Shown: in pieces, positions 41,509 to 54,371 of the stretch
How positions within the stretch are numbered: the stretch's first letter is position 1
Layout: each line of letters opens with the position of its first letter
From: Agelas oroides
Lineage: Eukaryota > Porifera > Demospongiae > Agelasida > Agelasidae
NCBI GenBank assembly: GCA_949130485.1
Contig: OX422186.1
Span: 2,521,313-2,585,312 of the forward strand
Direction: 5' to 3'
DNA length: 64,000 nucleotides
The notes under the pieces: model-generated
What the model saw: only the letters and a program-made list of their open reading frames with translations
Told to the model about the DNA's origin: nothing
Databases searched by the model: none
Position numbers and translations under genes: made by a program

Positions 41509-44500
41509 CTATACACCAAGACTAAGTGCAAAAAAGTCCGGGTAGGTCTTCCTTTCTTCTGCTGCCTGTTGTAGCTGCTGTTTCCCCTCTGCAGTGAAGT
41601 TGTTACTCCAAAGCCTGGAGATCAAGAAGTCACTTTTCATATTATTCTGGAATAATTATTATAGTGGAATAGTATTATAATATATAAGTATAACGATACA
41701 TGTATATGTGCGAAGCCCTACTTATGCAACTAGGCTCTAAATAATTCGGTGATAAGTTTCTTTTAGAGTGTTTGCATCACCTCCTAAATATACACACAAC
41801 TTTGGGTTGAGTTATGAACTTCTTCAGTATTATGTTTTAATCTACACATTAACAACATAGAACTACGGGTCTCCAGAGAAGACACACATCTGCTGCTTTA
41901 CTATGATGAGAGTATTGAGCATTAAAACTACCATTCAATAGTGTCTTCATTAGGCCTTTTCAATTTGATTAGCTGTTTAACACATTTCTGAACAGTAAAA
42001 TGCTCTTGTTTCATTTGGGTGTTTCCATATACTACACTGCATTCTGTGGATTACCATAAACAGCCATGTTCACAAGTGCAAAATGAACGTATGTCTTCCC
42101 ACTGTGGCTACGTTTACAAGCCACATGATGGGGGGCTAGTCAGATGCTAAAGCTCACTATCTCTTGTATGGTAGTAGGAGACATGGGACAACTTCCACAG
42201 GCAAGACAGGCCTGCCATCAAAGTAATGCGTGTACTACGCATGTGTAAAATGCTTTGACCTTTGAATGTTGACTTTCATGAACTGTGAAGATGGTACCGG
42301 GGCAAAAATTATAGGTACAGAAAAACAATCGGGAAATCCATTAAACAGCTACTAAAAGTTGGAATGCCTTATATTTAATGGTAGGTCCAGGAACCAAACT
42401 TTGGAGAAGGTATGGATACTGAGTGTATGAATCCATACTAGATGATCTCTTTCACACGCAACAGCACACTGGTATCCACAGTAGTTCTGTGCACATGGGC
42501 AAGCTATGTATATGAAGGTAATTGTAGCTAGCTAGCTATTATGCAGTTGGTATGTTCTGTACTCCTCCTCCAACAGAATCAGTTCTACTGCTACCACCTA
42601 TGCGGATATCTTGCCTCATTTGCCACCTACGACTTAGCCAGACTAAAATTTCCACAGACCATACATAAAGGTAATTATTACATGGACACTTCTCCAAGTG
42701 AACAAGTGTACTAAAGTATACTCTGTGATAAACACATGTCAAGAGTCTGTGTATGCCCAGTTACCACCACATCTAAAACACTACCTTGGTCTTGATATGG
42801 TACACTGACGTTATTTTTTGATTCTCATCAACTGCTTAATCACTACAGTTTATGGACTTTGGTACAAGTCGGTTATACAACTCAGTTTCGGTCTCTACGG
42901 TATACACAACCTCACTCGGTAGTGTATATCCCGTAAAGACCTCCACCTCATTGTATAACCTATACTAAGTACCCAATTTTGTGGTGTTTGGCTATAAGAT
43001 GAACTGCTTTACAGGTTCACTACTATTAGTAGAAAGTGCACAGTTTAAGTGGGGAACCCACGCTTTAGCACACCAAGCCTGTTTTCACGCATTTAGCTGC
43101 TCAAGAATACTTAAAGTATTTGCGTGGTTTTGAGTACTGATGAGCCCACCGGAAACCAACTTCTCTAAATGCTTACATGATAGTAGCTAATAACTATTAT
43201 TCCCACATACCAAAGAACTCTACATAAGTTTGAGAAATGTTTGAAAACTGATAGGTCCTGCATGCACAATGAGAGTTTTCCATTAGCTGAAGAAGTTTGA
43301 GAAATGTTTGAAAACTGATAGGTCCTGCATGTACGATTAGAGTTTTTCATTAGCTGAAGAAGTTTGAGAAATGTTTGAAAACTGACAGGTCCTGCATGTA
43401 CGATGAGAGTTTTCCATTAGCTGAAGAAGTTTGAGAAATGTTTGAAAACTGATAGATCCTGCATGTACGATGAGAGTTTTCCATTAGCTGAAGAAGTTTG
43501 AGAAATGTTTGAAAACTGATAGGTCCTGCATGTACGATGAGAGTTTTCCATTAGCTGAAGAAGTTTGAGAAATGTTTGAAAACTGATAGATCCTGCATGT
43601 ACGATGAGAGTTTTCCATTAGCTGAAGAAGTTTGAGAAATGTTTGAAAACTGATAGGTCCTGCATGTACAATGAGAGTTTTCCATTAGCTGAAGAAGTTT
43701 GAGAAATGTTTGAAAACTGATAGGTCCTGCATGTACAATGAGAGTTTTCCATTAGCTGAAGAAGTTTGAGAAATGTTTGAAAACTGATAGATCCTGCATG
43801 TACGATGAGAGTTTTCCATTAGCTGAAGAAGTTTGAGAAATGTTTGAAAACTGATAGGTCCTGCATGTACGATGAGACTTTTCCATTAGCTGAAGAAATG
43901 CAATGTCTTATGGACACACTGTCAGTACCGCAAATTGGTAGAAACCTAGCAACGGTTTCTGGTACTCCACCAGTAACTGTTGGGATGAAATAAGCTTGCT
44001 AAAATCTGTGTGCAAGGACTGTTGGAATTAGAAATCTATAAGAAATTACTCCCTACATGGCATAGCAGCAACCCACCTATTTGCCATTTATCAGTGCCAA
44101 AACATCAAATGATGTTATGTTGACAACTAGGGAAATGGTTGGGTATTCACAGGGTATAAGCTAGACTCACAGGAAGCAGAGCCATTTTATTCAAGGTAAT
44201 TGAGGTATCTGGCAAATTACACCTGTATATGGAAAAATATCTCATACACATATATTTACAGGGATTACAGAAGTGTAATTTGCCAGAGACCCAGGTTTTT
44301 CGGGAAAATTGGAAACTACTGTAAAGATGCCTGTGTTGCACAATCATAGATTATTGGATCACTAGAGTCATTACATGTAATGGTGGTGAGCTCTGGGAAA
44401 GAAGCTGTGTTCAACCAAGCCATGTTGTACAGCATCAAAAAGCCAGTAACGGTGCTGAAGAATGAACAAATGATGACAATTTGGCAAGTTCATGATGGTA

Positions 44501-47500
44501 AAAATGTCTTTGCTACAAGGTCTTACAGTTTGTATTTGAACATAAATGAGGGGGAAACGAAGGCTGGTTTGTAAGCAGTGTTGCCATTATGATCTCTCCT
44601 TTGGTGTCCGTGATGATAAATCAAGTTAGCAGCCTCCATGAACGAGGAGTTACTGCAGCAATAGTGAGTGGCAGTGATTTGTGACCTAAACAATAAGCTT
44701 GAACTCTGAACTTAGGAATGCACTACTTCTGTACAACTTTGAAACAATTTTGTTGAAGGCAGTTTATGTACATTATATGCATACAAAATGTCAATGATTT
44801 ATTCAAAGTATACTCTGGGTGTAGTCAATGGCCTTTATGAGCCTTTATGAGCCACACCAGTCAATCTTGAGTGTTGCAATGAGAAACAGCACTGTTAATG
44901 TTGCTGGAGAGCATCACTAACGTATCACACTGGAACCCTGGCTAAGCAATAGCTAATGGTGATTCAAATGTGAAGCAGTGTTTAGTACAGGTAATGCAGT
45001 CACCACAAATAAGGCATTTTCAAAGAATTCAAAATGTTTCAGTGATTCTCAAGCACTTCCAGTATCATGTATGCTGCTATGTGCCATTCTTTCTATTCAT
45101 AGAATTTCATCACTGGAGAATTAAGCAAGTTTGTATAGTACTGACCTTGATAAGAAAAAGGTAGCAGCTGGCATGAGTTTGTAGACTATCCTCGTTCTCA
45201 GGCTCTCCATGCATGTGGGGAAAGCCTGGGAATGAGGTTATGTGCAAACTGAAAGAATCTTGGTGGGCTGGTACACATACAGAGTAACGAATTGCTAAGC
45301 TTGCTGTAAACGAACTGTATGCAGGTGGCAATGGGGCTAGGGTTGCCTATGTTTGTGAGCAAAACTATCTGTACAATAGCAGCCTGTCTAACAAAACCTT
45401 ACAGCTGTACAATAAGCATGTGGCCATGTGTGTTTTGGTACAAACAAACCACAGCGAGGGACGTGTGCTTCCAGGACTAGGCATTTATTGGCAGAGACTA
45501 AGTTTCTTGCAATGTTACCAGTGCTTGGTAACAGCACAGATTGCTTTCAGTATACACATGAGGAATGGTCTGGTGCAGTGGCGTAGCCAGGACACAGTTG
45601 ATGCCAGGGCACAACATGGGTACACCATGTTTGTGAGAACTTCTATGTAAGAAGAAAGTAGGGGGGTGTGGGGGCATGCTCCCCTAGTAAATGTTTGAGC
45701 TTCCCAGGTCGGTTCTGAGACTATTTAGGTCATACCCTCGCTTTGAATCGAGTGCGCTTCCCACCATGCCTTCGATGCAGATGTATGTGCGGTGTAAAGT
45801 CACCTCATTACTTGTGGGAAATTCAGGTGCAGTGACAGTGGAGTATACGAGACCTTGTTATTCTGAGGATACAAATAGCTATATTGCGCTGCTCAATTTC
45901 AAGACCTTTATGCATTTTTAGTGCCTTATTCATGGTCCACAACATGCAGTACTTTCGGCGCCGATAAATTTTTCAGGTGCGCCTCCAATGGTGGGCACGG
46001 CCTCTGATTGCCAGGGCATGTGCCCCAGCTTGGCTACGCCACTGGTCTGGTGACTCTTGAGGGGTTCATGTGCGATGCAAGAATTGGACTGTGCAACAAG
46101 ATTGTGTATTAATTGAAAAAACACATGTAATGACCATAATGATTACAGTTTTCAAACACAGTAATTATTGATAATTTCACTACAAAAAAACTGCTGTCAT
46201 TTGTAATGCTGAAACAAAAGGCATGTAATCTTTTGCAGTGGATAGCAATACCAATTACAAGTTCAATTACAATACTGGCAGACTCAGCACACTCAGCTGA
46301 CCATGTGCTGTTCAAGCAAGTTTTGACATAGCTTTGTCAGGATATACACATTGAACCAATTCACGTCTACTTTGACCTGTAATTACAATGTAATTTGTAA
46401 CTCTGCAATTTTTCTGTAATTTTAATGATTACTTTGAAGTAACAATGAGTATTAATTGACAATTCAGGCTCAAGTAATTGTAATCAATATAACCGTGCCA
46501 GAATTCAATTACTACAATCTTGTTGTGCACTTGGATTGCAGTACTGATATAATTTCAAATACACTCACTGCCCAAAATTACTCAGTTACCTATTCAGCTG
46601 TCTACTACCAACCTTCTACTCTATTGAAGGCTTCCAGGATCACAACCAACTATCTTTCTCACAACTTGAATGGTAGGCAAGGCTGTAAGTCATCTGTGCT
46701 GTGTCTATGTTTGAGTTAAAAGGTCGTGCTCCTCATTCTGCACATCTCTTAGTCAGCTTCTGTTTAAACTGTTATACTACTGAAAAGTATGTTCCACTGA
46801 TTGGAACTTACATGTAGTGGCACTATGAACAGGTCTCATAATTAAGCTGTGCTACTGTTTAGTTCTCTTTGAACACTGAAAGTACACAGTTAGCACTTCA
46901 TTGACTTCCATAAGTGGATACAGACAGGTTTGTGGCTGATAAGTCTTGGAGTTGATTCAATTATCCCCACTTATGTGTAGATTGTTGACTTAATGCGAGT
47001 CACTACGAGATTTTAGAAACCCAAGTGGGAGGGGTGAGAATTGCGGAATGGCGACCAAGGCAGAGCCGAGGTTGCTATTGCGTAATTCTCATCCCAATCA
47101 TGAAGGTTTCAAATCTCGTAGTGACTCACTAACTGGCTTAGACCGAGTTGTAATGCAACTATCAATGTTATGCCCCACTACGTGGGGATTATATGGGGAT
47201 TTGACTGAAGAGGGTGCCCCTATAGTTGGAAATTTGATAACCTGAGGACAAATCTCCAGTAATCTCCCACCTTCTTTGAGGAGATTTGATCACAAGGTCT
47301 GCCCCGCTGTAGGGGCAATTGACATTTTAATTAGTCAAATCCCCACCTTGCCCCACTATGGCCCGGTAGGGGGGGTGGTGGAGCATAAATTGATAGATGC
47401 ATAAAGAGATAGCGAGAGTATGAACATATGGAAGGATGTGATATCTTGAAGTATTTCGGCTACTTTGTGAAAACTGCCACCCGAGTGGCTTTGTCTGCCT

Positions 47501-47876
47501 CAATTTATTTGTAGATGGGCACGGCCCCCCCTACATCCACTTTGCGTCCACCAGACGTGATTGGTGTTCCCAGGCTTTCCCCGTTTACTGCAGAACAGAA
47601 AATGGGGGAGGCCTGGGAATGAGGCTAGCTTTTACTTGGTCTACTTGTAACTGTACATACTGTAAACTCAGGAGTATAAGTACCCATCAATTACAAGTAC
47701 CCTATGAATACAAGTACCTATTAAAACCTCTACTACCCATTTCCTAAATAGTAGTACCCACGCAAACATAAGTACCCTATGAATATATGTACCCATCAGC
47801 CGACGACCGATCTGTGGGCGGAGTTTCATCGATGACTAAACGTACATAGCAGTGGCTAGCTGTCTCAGGAAGAGGA

Positions 47877-47910
<34 letters not shown>

Positions 47911-50031
47911 TGGGTACCATTGAGGAGATACTACTTCATGGCAGCTGACTACAATCTCAACGATTGCCCCAATGTCGACGACCAAGCTGTGTTCGGGTGG
48001 TTGGTCATGCGGACATTTTCGGTCAACAGCGATGCTGAAGACTGGCAGCAGTAGGTCCCTTCGTAAGCACAGACTTGTCGGTACCGTGGCATCGCGACAG
48101 CTGCCCTTTTTCACTGCGGTATATTTAACCCTGTGGTATGGTACCCCATGATTATAAGTACCCCACGTTATCGGTGCCTCTAAAATGCGCAATTTTGAAA
48201 TAGAAGTACCTGTACTTATGCTCCCAGGTTTACGGTATCACCTTTACCGCTAATTGCATACCTAGTGTTTCCTTCTTTGTTCTTGCTAATTAGAGTAGTA
48301 GGTGTCTAACGTTATGCTTAGTAATCTGGCACATTAGACACAAGATGCAACTTGAAGGACCCGCGTAAATAATAAAATCCAATAATTATAATACACAGGC
48401 CAGAGGAAGCGTTTGACATCCAATCTGAGTTGATATTCGTTAATGGCATGGTGCACTTACCCCAGGAATGAAACTTTGGTACACCAACAACTCTCCCTTC
48501 ACCAGCTTCACTACCGTCAACCCTAGCTCACAGTGACTCCCGAAGCGACTTTTCCGCTTACGTGACGTCACACATTCAAGTGTATTGAGCGCGCTACCAT
48601 GCTTCGGGCTACTATTACGCACATAACGCGCGAGTATAAAGCAGGTAAAGGCGTGCCTTGCTATTCACAATTGATAAACTGTTGTCAGGCTCCTCCCTTG
48701 AGGGTAAAGCTTTTTTTAAGAAACCACAAAACACTGAACTCTAAGGCTTTCTACTCCAGGTCTTGTAGCTAAGTAGCAGTGAACTTTGTTTTCCTAAAGC
48801 CTACTAACAAAGATTTCACCTATGTATAGCACTGAACTCTAAAGTGTTCGAGCCAAGGTAAACCTGCAGCACTAATCTATGAGCATCTTGGGGTGCGGTT
48901 ACTTTGTACGTAATTATAGGATTTAGTTACCTCATCATATCAACAGAATTATTCATATGGTCTAAGTTGAACTATGACCAACGAACTGAACTAAAACGAA
49001 CTACTCTTGTGTTCAATGTTGAGTATCATCTTGAAAGTTGTTCATGTGTCAAACTTATTAACTGCTACTTTTACTCTCAGATTAGATAATAAGCAAGTGG
49101 TACAATGTTGAGAGTCACTGCGTTATATATAAGTATCACCATAGTACAAGCTATACCGGAAAGTATCATGAGTTTGTTGCCGTCTGTATTGTTACGAGTA
49201 TGCAGCACAAGTAATAATGCCAACGATGATAATGATTTTATCATATGAACCTTTGGTTCATTGGACGTTCAGACGCAGCACACGTGAGTTGCAGTACCTG
49301 ACATGGATTCTCGCGTGACTTGTAGTACTGATACGGATTCTTGGGTGACTTGTAGTAAAAATACGGCTTTTTATAAACTGCATGCAGCTGTAAGGCTTCC
49401 CCATTGACTCCCATACATCTGCGTGAGTTAGATGTATGATAAGGTTGATTATTATAGTTTTACATTTGTGCAATTAATATGCGCAATATTAGTTAATTCA
49501 TGAACAGCAAGATGTATTACCAATCAGAGTTGAATGTGAAGGCTGATTACTGTAATAAACTCATGATAATGCACACCCACTGCAAGATAGTGCAAAGTGC
49601 AGTTATGCCACAGTTTTTTGTTCACGGTAAAGTGTAGAGACCTTATCATCTTGTTGGTGATTTAGATACGGAGCCTTTAAGTGGATAACAAAAAGTAACA
49701 GTATGCTACCAAGAGGCCCAAACAGAGTCATGTCAGTAGATGCACAAGAACAGCTATATTCTCAGTATACATGGTGACATATTTTTGAGTTCTGTTTAGT
49801 AAGGGCTGTGCTACGCAGACAAGTCAGGCTGATCAGTTTGTTCTCGCAGCATGTTTCCTTCAAATGTTGTACATGTACCATAATATGCAAAAAGTGCCAT
49901 GTACTGCCCAGTCACTAGAGACTCATTAGAATAAGAACATGGCTTACCATAGTTCCTTGAGAGACTTTGCTGTCTTGATCAGTTTGGTAAGGGGACCGAC
50001 ACTGGCATCAGTGAGATTGCTCCGCCTAAGT
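41509..50031 (-). CDS. LRR protein (ribonuclease-inhibitor-type repeats), last two exons
   Basis: Exon 49948-50031 is exactly 84 nt, the classic one-repeat exon of RI-type LRR genes, bounded by CATTCAG and GTAAGC. It reads LRRSNLTDASVGPLTKLI and ends SLKELW. It joins in phase to 41509-41614 (acceptor CTCCAG), which reads LWSNNFTAEGKQQLQQA and ends FALSLGV with TAG at 41509-41511. Joined, SLKELWLWSNNFTAEGK is a normal repeat boundary and LRR cap. Such repeats occur in NLR receptors and LRRC proteins; the upstream domain is not in view, so the function is unknown. The 8.3-kb intron is full of repeats. No stop or frameshift is visible. Confidence 0.75.
42859..42975. repeat. Imperfect hairpin GGTACAAGTCGGTTATACAA
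   Basis: Left TTTGGTAC...GGTTATACAA...GGTCTCTACGG pairs with the right CCGTAAAGACC...TTGTATAACC...GTACCCA. A decayed foldback in the LRR intron. Confidence 0.6.
43228..43900. repeat. 67-bp minisatellite, ten units
   Basis: Tandem units of 67 bp, each with GTTTGAGAAATGTTTGAAAA, CTGATAGGTCCTGCATG and GAGTTTTCCATTAGCTGAAG. Variants GGTCC/GATCC and CGATGAG/CAATGAG are scattered among units. Within the LRR intron; not coding and without spacers. Confidence 0.95.
43905..44819. other. Intronic stretch, no feature recognised
   Basis: A 64-codon plus-strand frame at 44380-44574 has no domain. Otherwise unassigned. Confidence 0.35.
44820..45120. repeat. Old relative of the 1.85-kb repeat (left half)
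   Basis: GAGCCACACCAGTCAATC...GCTGGAGAGCATCACTAACG follows the order of 25875-26000 with many substitutions and indels. Confidence 0.5.
45186..45240. repeat. Mini-foldback of the TAGCCTCG group
   Basis: ATCCTCGTTCTCAGGCTCTCC is mirrored by GGGAAAGCCTGGGAATGAGG around CATGCATG; about 54 bp. Confidence 0.6.
45576..46044. mobile_element. hAT-type MITE, CAGTGGCGTAGCCAG ends
   Basis: TIR CAGTGGCGTAGCCAG is mirrored as CTTGGCTACGCCACTG. A perfect 8-bp duplication GTCTGGTG lies at 45568-45575 and 46045-46052. Both the end sequence and the duplication length fit hAT. 469 bp, no transposase. In the LRR intron. Confidence 0.9.
46053..46993. other. Intronic stretch, no feature recognised
   Basis: 46170-46500 is rich in GTAATTACAA/TAATTGTAAT words, low-complexity AT-rich DNA. 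No exon was recognised. Confidence 0.4.
46994..47128. repeat. Hairpin GAGTCACTACGAGATTT
   Basis: Left GCGAGTCACTACGAGATTTT pairs with the right AAATCTCGTAGTGACTC; pairing continues with mismatches through GGGGTGAGAATTGCG/GCGTAATTCTCATCCC. Confidence 0.7.
47520..47629. mobile_element. Left-truncated copy of the 1521-1987 MITE family
   Basis: CCTACATCCAC...GCGTCCACC...GACGTGATTGGTGTTCCCAG corresponds to 1842-1892, and it ends CCTGGGAATGAGGCTA like 1972-1987. The left half is absent. Confidence 0.65.
47657..48238. mobile_element. TIR element with ATACTGTAAACTCAGGAG ends
   Basis: Left ATACTGTAAACTCAGGAGTA then TAAGTACC; the mirrored right end is ATACCGTAAACCTGGGAGCA then TAAGTACA. AAGTACC is iterated inside both ends. 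A (GCA)n run lies at 47880-47910. ~580 bp in the LRR intron. Confidence 0.7.
48239..49947. other. Rest of the long LRR intron, no feature recognised
   Basis: No exon with an LRR consensus was recognised on the minus strand between the last repeat and the 49948 exon. Confidence 0.35.
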
Positions 50032-52883
50032 CTGAATGGAAGAGGATATGAACATGGTTAGAGTCCCATTGCTAAAGCATCTCACTGTGCTACATATATA
50101 CAACAAAACTGCAAGTAAAAATTCAACAGGAATCTATGCAGGTATGCTTCTTGTTATTGTCATGTAATATATTGTATAGCAGTTTGTGGGAAGCAGCCAA
50201 AATGATTAGTTCCTGAAGTTAAACTACATTCATGTTTCACATACACTTACATGGGCATGTGATACATGCAAATACAGGTGCTACAGTGTCACCAGTTTTA
50301 CTTGTATGGCACACGGGAAAGATAACTATTGTCAACACATGTTTACCTCAATGACAGATGGTAGGCTTAGTAAATGGACACTTCTAGCCTTCTATGTTGA
50401 GTATCCAAAAGCTGCTTTTTACACTCAAACTGCACAGACCATCATGTGCTGCCAGGCTTGCTCCCAGAACCAGACCACAAAGCTTTATAGTCTAACTGGT
50501 GACATAAAAGTAGATTTTGAAACTTTCACAAACTTAATTATTATTGGCCGCTAGATGTGTTAAGTACCATTTGGTCTGTAGAGGTAGTGCGGTGCCACTA
50601 CTCTGTATTGCTTATTGGAATGAGACTGACTCAGTCTCCCATTAGTGTGGAGTTACGCAAGTTCTGTGATGGTGCAGACAATGTAGTTCAAGTATTTGAA
50701 ATGTATGATGTACTCTGATCAACTGCATCACTGTCTTCGGACCGGGATACTGGCTGTGACTCATGACTTCCACACTGATTCCTGAGATGTAGCCTTTCCC
50801 AACAACTATTACATCCGACCACATGCAAGCCAAGAACACTGAAGCACAAAGAGGCAATCAAGCTTCTTAATGGTGGACCAAACCACACCCACCCACCCTA
50901 TAAGATCAACAGACAGTTCGACACCGTGCAAGTCAATGTCCAGCCCAACCATGGTACACATAAAGGGACCGAATGGAGGATGGAAACTGGAGAGGGCTGT
51001 CGAGACTCACCATTACCAACTCTGCCACTGAACTGTACACTTAGCGTATATGTAGCACCTGTATATAGTGTACGTATGCTTGACATCACATGCTTTGTTG
51101 TACCAGTATATTATATAGCACCAGATGAGGTCCAATCAGGCCGAAACCTCGGTCATGCATTAGTGAAATGAAGAATTTGTGCCTGTACTGAGTGACTGGT
51201 CAATGTAATAGCAAAGCACTGTTCTTGAATCTTTGCTACAAGTTGTACACACTTGCAGTGGGTTTGATAGAGTGTGCGTGGAGCAAGATGAAAGGCCTAC
51301 CGATGTACAAATCAAAGCACAACAAAACTAGCTGATGCTGTGTGGCCAATGATGTTGAATGGTCTCACAGACTGTGGCAGAGCTTCCTCTCAATTGCATC
51401 CAGTAACAGCTACACATGACAGACAGCAAAAGCAGTCACACCTTGGAGGTGATTAGGCAAGGGCACTGTCCAAGTATGGCATGCATTCAAGCTATCAATT
51501 TTAATTAGCACTGGCATGTATCAATTTAGCAAAAGCTGTTGTAATGTTGGTGTGGAGGAACAACAATGTAACCAAACCCATGGAACAGTACATGATACTA
51601 GGAATTAATCCTTGGACATTGTTATGAATTGCTGTGTTATGCCGCGGATTGCATATTCATTGCCCATACTTATTTTGTGACGGAAGTTTCAGTAAGAGCT
51701 TAGGCACAAGTGTAAATGTAGGTAATACTGTTCCTTGTGGGCAAGTACACACATAACCTTACTGCCCTCACTGGCACCATACTCTGAATGTATCTGGAAT
51801 TTAGGTGTGGCCTCATGTTATAGTCCATGTGTAGTGCTATGAGTACTTGTATTGGCTTCCATATAACAGGTGTACAAACAAGGATGTGGGATCAAACTGC
51901 ATATATGTACATGCATCAAATTTCTGAGCTTGACTGAACTATGTACTGCCATAAATTTTATAATATGGAACAACGCCCTCCAAGATGCCTACATAGCAAG
52001 ATTAGCAACCTCACAGTAAGATGCCTGGCAATAACACGATGCTACATGTAATTCACCCTGCAATTGTGACCACCATTCATTAGAATCTCTGTAGTGTAGT
52101 TTCCATGTGAATATGCAGGCTGCTTTACCATTACAAGTACATGTACATATGCAGCAAATTGTTCTGTGATGGCAGCTTTTCATATATGAACAAAGTGAAT
52201 ATGAAACTGTTGCCAGTAGCAAGAAGTCACATGATGTTCAAGCAGACCATGAGAAGGACCAGTTGTCAGATACACACAAATGACTGGCTGAAGTTTGTCA
52301 TAACATGACATTGTCACATACATGTGTAACACGGTGGCACATTTGAATTGCCACACGGTGTAGCAACATGTCACATGTGAGGTCCTAGAATTCTTGAACA
52401 CACGTACCATCAATTAATTATTACTGCCAAAGTAATCTGTATCAGGTACTGAGGATCTCCATTGTATTTACATGAGCAAGAACAAGTAAACTACATGTAA
52501 ATGTGGAAGGGAACAAATGTAGCCAAATGTTGGCCATGGTTTGGTGAGGATGCAATGTAGGAGACAAGATCAACAGAAAAGTACACATTTGTGGGTTTTT
52601 CTACCAGGTTAGCTCCCTTCTAGTATCGCGCATACCAACTGTATACATTTGGGGCAACAATTGACAGTGAGCAGGGTGGAAAATCCTGTTTTGCCAAAGA
52701 ACTAGAATTTGGAAGTGTAAAGTGTGGGAGTACCAACACCAGCTAGCACATCTTTGTTCCTATGTGTGTGGGAGTTTCTGCTCATGAATTTAGGTGTGGA
52801 GCTGAAAACTGTTTCACTTGTGTCTTTGTTACTGTACCTGACAAGTCTCCATGCTATTTTAGCTATGCTAAGTGGGGGTGGGA
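50032..52883. other. Stretch upstream of the LRR exons, no further exon recognised
   Basis: Minus-strand search for LxxLxLxxNxL-type 84-nt exons found none. Some short open frames exist in both strands without domains. Confidence 0.35.
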
Positions 52884-53764
52884 TTTACAGAAGTTTCTGG
52901 TTTGGTTGCTTTACATGGGCTGTATTCCTGTTTCCTGAAACACAGCTTTTGATTTCAGTGGTAGTGTTCCCATAAGTCAAGGATATAATTCACAACTAGC
53001 AAAAGCTCAAAGTTAAATCATGTCGACAAACTGCAAGAGTGGCAAGAGCACTTGTACACAACAGCCTTTGTTTACTGTAAAGTACAGTGAACAATAGTAA
53101 TACGTATCTCTGCATACTGCTGTGTCATATATTTGAGGCTGCGTTTAATCCCCCCATTCCTACTGACACAACTGGTGAGCATGTCTCAAGTAATCTCCCA
53201 ATAATTCGCCAACATTCAAAAGAAGCTCACCACCCTTGTTGGAGAAAAGTTATTGTATGGGCTCATTATTGTTTTTGAACATAACAGCTAACTTTCACTG
53301 GCATTTATGTATTTGCGCTTACCAGTAAGCCATCAGGACAAGATAAAGATCAACATGGTCTAGCAAGTGGCCTAGTAGTTAAGTACGGTGGGTGTGCTTA
53401 TGTGGTACGAAATGCCTAAACATTCAAAATAAGGCCATAGTCCTGTGACAAAATTCATAGTTTCTGGTCATATATTAATCTATGTGGGCGGATTTATTTT
53501 TGCATTTAATCTTCATTATTCAGCTAGCAGGGACACTTCTGAAAACAGGTAACTACTTTGAGAGTGTATATGTGTTGTTTTCAGTGCCATGTTGCAATTC
53601 TGAACTGTTCCATCACGAAGTTCAGTAAGTGCCAAATGCAGCAACATTCCCTAATGTTTCCACTAGCTTGCATGGCTTAAAATGAGCCCAATTGTTTACT
53701 TGCCACAATCATGTAATGGCTACTCTCTGAAGGTCATGATAAACTTGAAATAGCAGCTGCTAGT
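52884..53764. repeat. 880-bp dispersed duplication, copy 1
   Basis: Matches 58545-59417 in direct orientation, with roughly 90% visible agreement, from TTACAGAAGTTTCTGGTTTG to GCAGCTGCTAGT. No coding content recognised. Confidence 0.8.
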
Positions 53765-53853
53765 GGATGGAACTTCAACACTACCATCACGAACTCTGGT
53801 ATATAAATCTACACGAGAGCAAGATTCTTCTACCATCATGATTAATGAAATAA
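53762..53853. repeat. 92-bp repeat shared with 63753-63843
   Basis: TAGTGGATGGAACTTCAACA and onward to TCATGA(T/G)TAAT is nearly identical in both places. It abuts the end of the 880-bp duplication here but stands alone at 63.8 kb. Confidence 0.8.
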
Positions 53854-54371
53854 TGCGCAAACCAGTATCCATGCTCGATGATACTGCAAGGTTTCTGGGC
53901 ATGCACAATGACCTTTGCACTCTATTAAGAAAGTTGGAAGTGGCAGGCTATTTAGACGCAGGCAGTGACCAGAAACTATGAATTTTGTTACTATGGCCTA
54001 AGCCCACCCCAACTGGCTTCTCACACAAGTGTATTATTTATTGTACTACAAAGGTTGTCCCAATATTACACCATGTACGTCATATTGAGAAAACAGTCTA
54101 ACATTGCATGTGCATTATATAGGGTCAGTTTACACAAAAGATGTACCATGGTGTCACCAAAGAACGCCCATGGGTGGAGCACCTTACAAGTAGGCTAAAG
54201 AGGGGGGTGGGCGCTTTTCATGTTTTTCCTCATTTGGCCATGAAAGAGCATCCATGTATGTTCACAGCCACTCAATTTCCTTAAATCCATCACTCTGCTG
54301 GAGTCAACAGCAGAATCATTGGTAACATACAACAGAGCTGCCAGCCTTCGAAGCTCAAGTCCTGATGGCAC

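Noticed and set aside
43228..43900. CRISPR-like array
   Set aside because: The 67-bp units are directly adjacent with no variable spacers, and the genome is eukaryotic. It is a minisatellite.
47836..48192. 118-codon minus-strand frame with a poly-Leu run
   Set aside because: The Leu run is the (GCA)n microsatellite, and the frame lies inside a non-autonomous TIR element.
52724..52975. 83-codon hydrophobic plus-strand frame, possible membrane protein
   Set aside because: Its 3' half lies in a dispersed repeat (52884-53764), and the sister copy at 58545 does not keep it open. No family is recognised.
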